The position numbers and the translations under genes were made by a program. This document shows, piece by piece, positions 35,282 through 35,975 of a stretch of DNA of 35,975 nucleotides (position 1 is the first letter of the stretch; every line of letters begins with the position of its first letter). The notes beneath the pieces are model-generated. The model worked only from the letters and a program-made list of their open reading frames with translations, ran no database searches and was not told where the DNA came from. The DNA lies in contig JAEZJQ010000044.1 in assembly GCA_023436305.1 (NCBI GenBank), positions 1-35,975 of the forward strand. Reading direction: 5' to 3'. The DNA is from Bacillota bacterium. GTDB lineage: Bacteria > Bacillota > UBA4882 > UBA8346.

Positions 35282-35720
35282 TTAAGGCATATTATCATTT
35301 GGGTCGGGTGCATCGGTTTGGATCAAGGTTAATTGTCCACCGGGATAAACCCCGTTATTAGTTACTTTGTAATCATCATGATTATGCATGGGATAGAATT
35401 GGGGGAAGAATTTATCGTTCGGATCTCCCGGCGGTTGATTACAGATTTCAATATAATTTACCACATTGGGGTTGGGACAGTTGACCGGCTCGGTGGAATG
35501 TATTGATGTCGTTATAAACGAAGTTCCGGTTGGTGGCGGTTTTAGGAATTTCAGGTTGGATTTTTCCGTTTACTCGCCATCTTCCGGACTTGATTTGGAC
35601 GATACCCGCTTGATGTAAGCTTTCGATTGACAGATAAATGATTAAAGCACCGTACATTCCCATTTGGACATGTTCGGAAGCTTCGATATGGCAATGATAC
35701 ATCTGGCTCAATTGTTGAGG
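35282..35720 (-). pseudogene. Multicopper oxidase remnant
   Basis: The minus strand encodes QMYHCHIEASEHVQMGMYGA, a copper-site motif of a multicopper oxidase group, then NGKIQPEIPKTATNRNFVYND. The frame then fails. Similar protein text resumes one frame over near 35495-35508 as IHSTEPVNCPNPNVVNYIE and runs through FYPMHNHDDYKVTNNGVYPG to a stop at 35282. Upstream of 35720 the frame reaches a stop within two codons (TAA 35726-35724) and no N-terminal sequence is found. The first half is missing, one frameshift is present, and the middle also looks shortened. It is decayed and should give no enzyme. Confidence 0.8.
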
Positions 35721-35975
35721 ATTTTATTGCACTTATATGGAATGCTGAGAGTTGAACGAGGTTTTTACTATATTATATTAAAAAATAAGGAAAATGTTTT
35801 TGTTACATATAATTAACTAACACGACATGATAAACATCGTAAACAAGCATGAAATGAACCTATTTCATGTTAATAATATTGTGGTTATGAAACAACTGTT
35901 TCAAGAATTCGAAACGGCTTAGTAAAATTCCTTATTGGAAACCTGTCGAACGTATATTTCCCTGATGGTGCAGGT
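35721..35975. other. A+T-rich DNA without a recognised gene
   Basis: No convincing coding sequence is seen on either strand to the window end. It contains an inverted repeat CATGAAAT (35848-35855) / ATTTCATG (35862-35869) around six bases, of unknown meaning. It does not encode the missing N-terminal part of the multicopper oxidase. Confidence 0.4.

Noticed and set aside
35104..35313. 69-codon minus-strand frame after the multicopper oxidase remnant
   Set aside because: It overlaps the purE terminator and the end of the remnant, and has no recognisable motif.

Overview
The window looks like chromosomal DNA of an anaerobic member of the Bacillota. The evidence is a complete-looking PyrR-controlled pyrimidine operon with the PyrK/PyrDB form of dihydroorotate dehydrogenase, a leader carrying the PyrR-binding motif AGTCCAGTGAGGCT, strong GGAGG-type ribosome sites, and a ferredoxin-type aldo/keto reductase. 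A small AsmA/DUF748-like protein hints at a diderm lineage, but genus cannot be told from the sequence alone.

Layout. (1) 1-760: a decayed IS3-family element with a nonsense codon and a frameshift. (2) 761-18740, minus strand: a four-gene biosynthetic operon read as YcaO protein -> NRPS 1 -> NRPS 2 -> glycosyltransferase. (3) 19029-20645: a decayed IS1634-like element with 23-bp inverted repeats. (4) 20871-24274, plus strand: aldo/keto reductase, AsmA-like protein, response regulator/HD-GYP protein. (5) 24305-34455: the pyr region pyrR-pyrB-pyrC-carA-carB-pyrK-pyrD-pyrE, then purE to 35049. (6) 35282-35720, minus strand: a broken multicopper oxidase remnant, then unassigned DNA to the end.

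The most interesting part is the minus-strand operon. NRPS 1 has the order acyl ligase, ketoreductase, pseudo-Asub, T, C, A, T. NRPS 2 has C, A, T, C, A, T, thioester reductase. Read by hand, the A-domain specificity residues give Ser, then Phe (identical to the gramicidin S synthetase Phe code), then Thr. The ketoreductase sits where keto-acid-reducing depsipeptide synthetases carry it. The simplest predicted product is therefore an alpha-hydroxyacyl-Ser-Phe-Thr aldehyde or alcohol, probably glycosylated. An intact YcaO ATP-dependent amide-activating enzyme is the first gene, 18 bp from NRPS 1, and no ribosomal precursor peptide is visible nearby. The untested but attractive idea is that YcaO acts on this nonribosomal peptide (for example oxazoline formation at Ser or Thr, or backbone amide modification). 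The island lies between two decayed insertion sequences of different families, as expected for an acquired cluster.

The pyr genes encode UMP synthesis from bicarbonate, glutamine and aspartate as far as OMP; pyrF and a uracil permease are not in the window. Two transcription attenuators, one before pyrR and one between pyrR and pyrB, are consistent with PyrR control.
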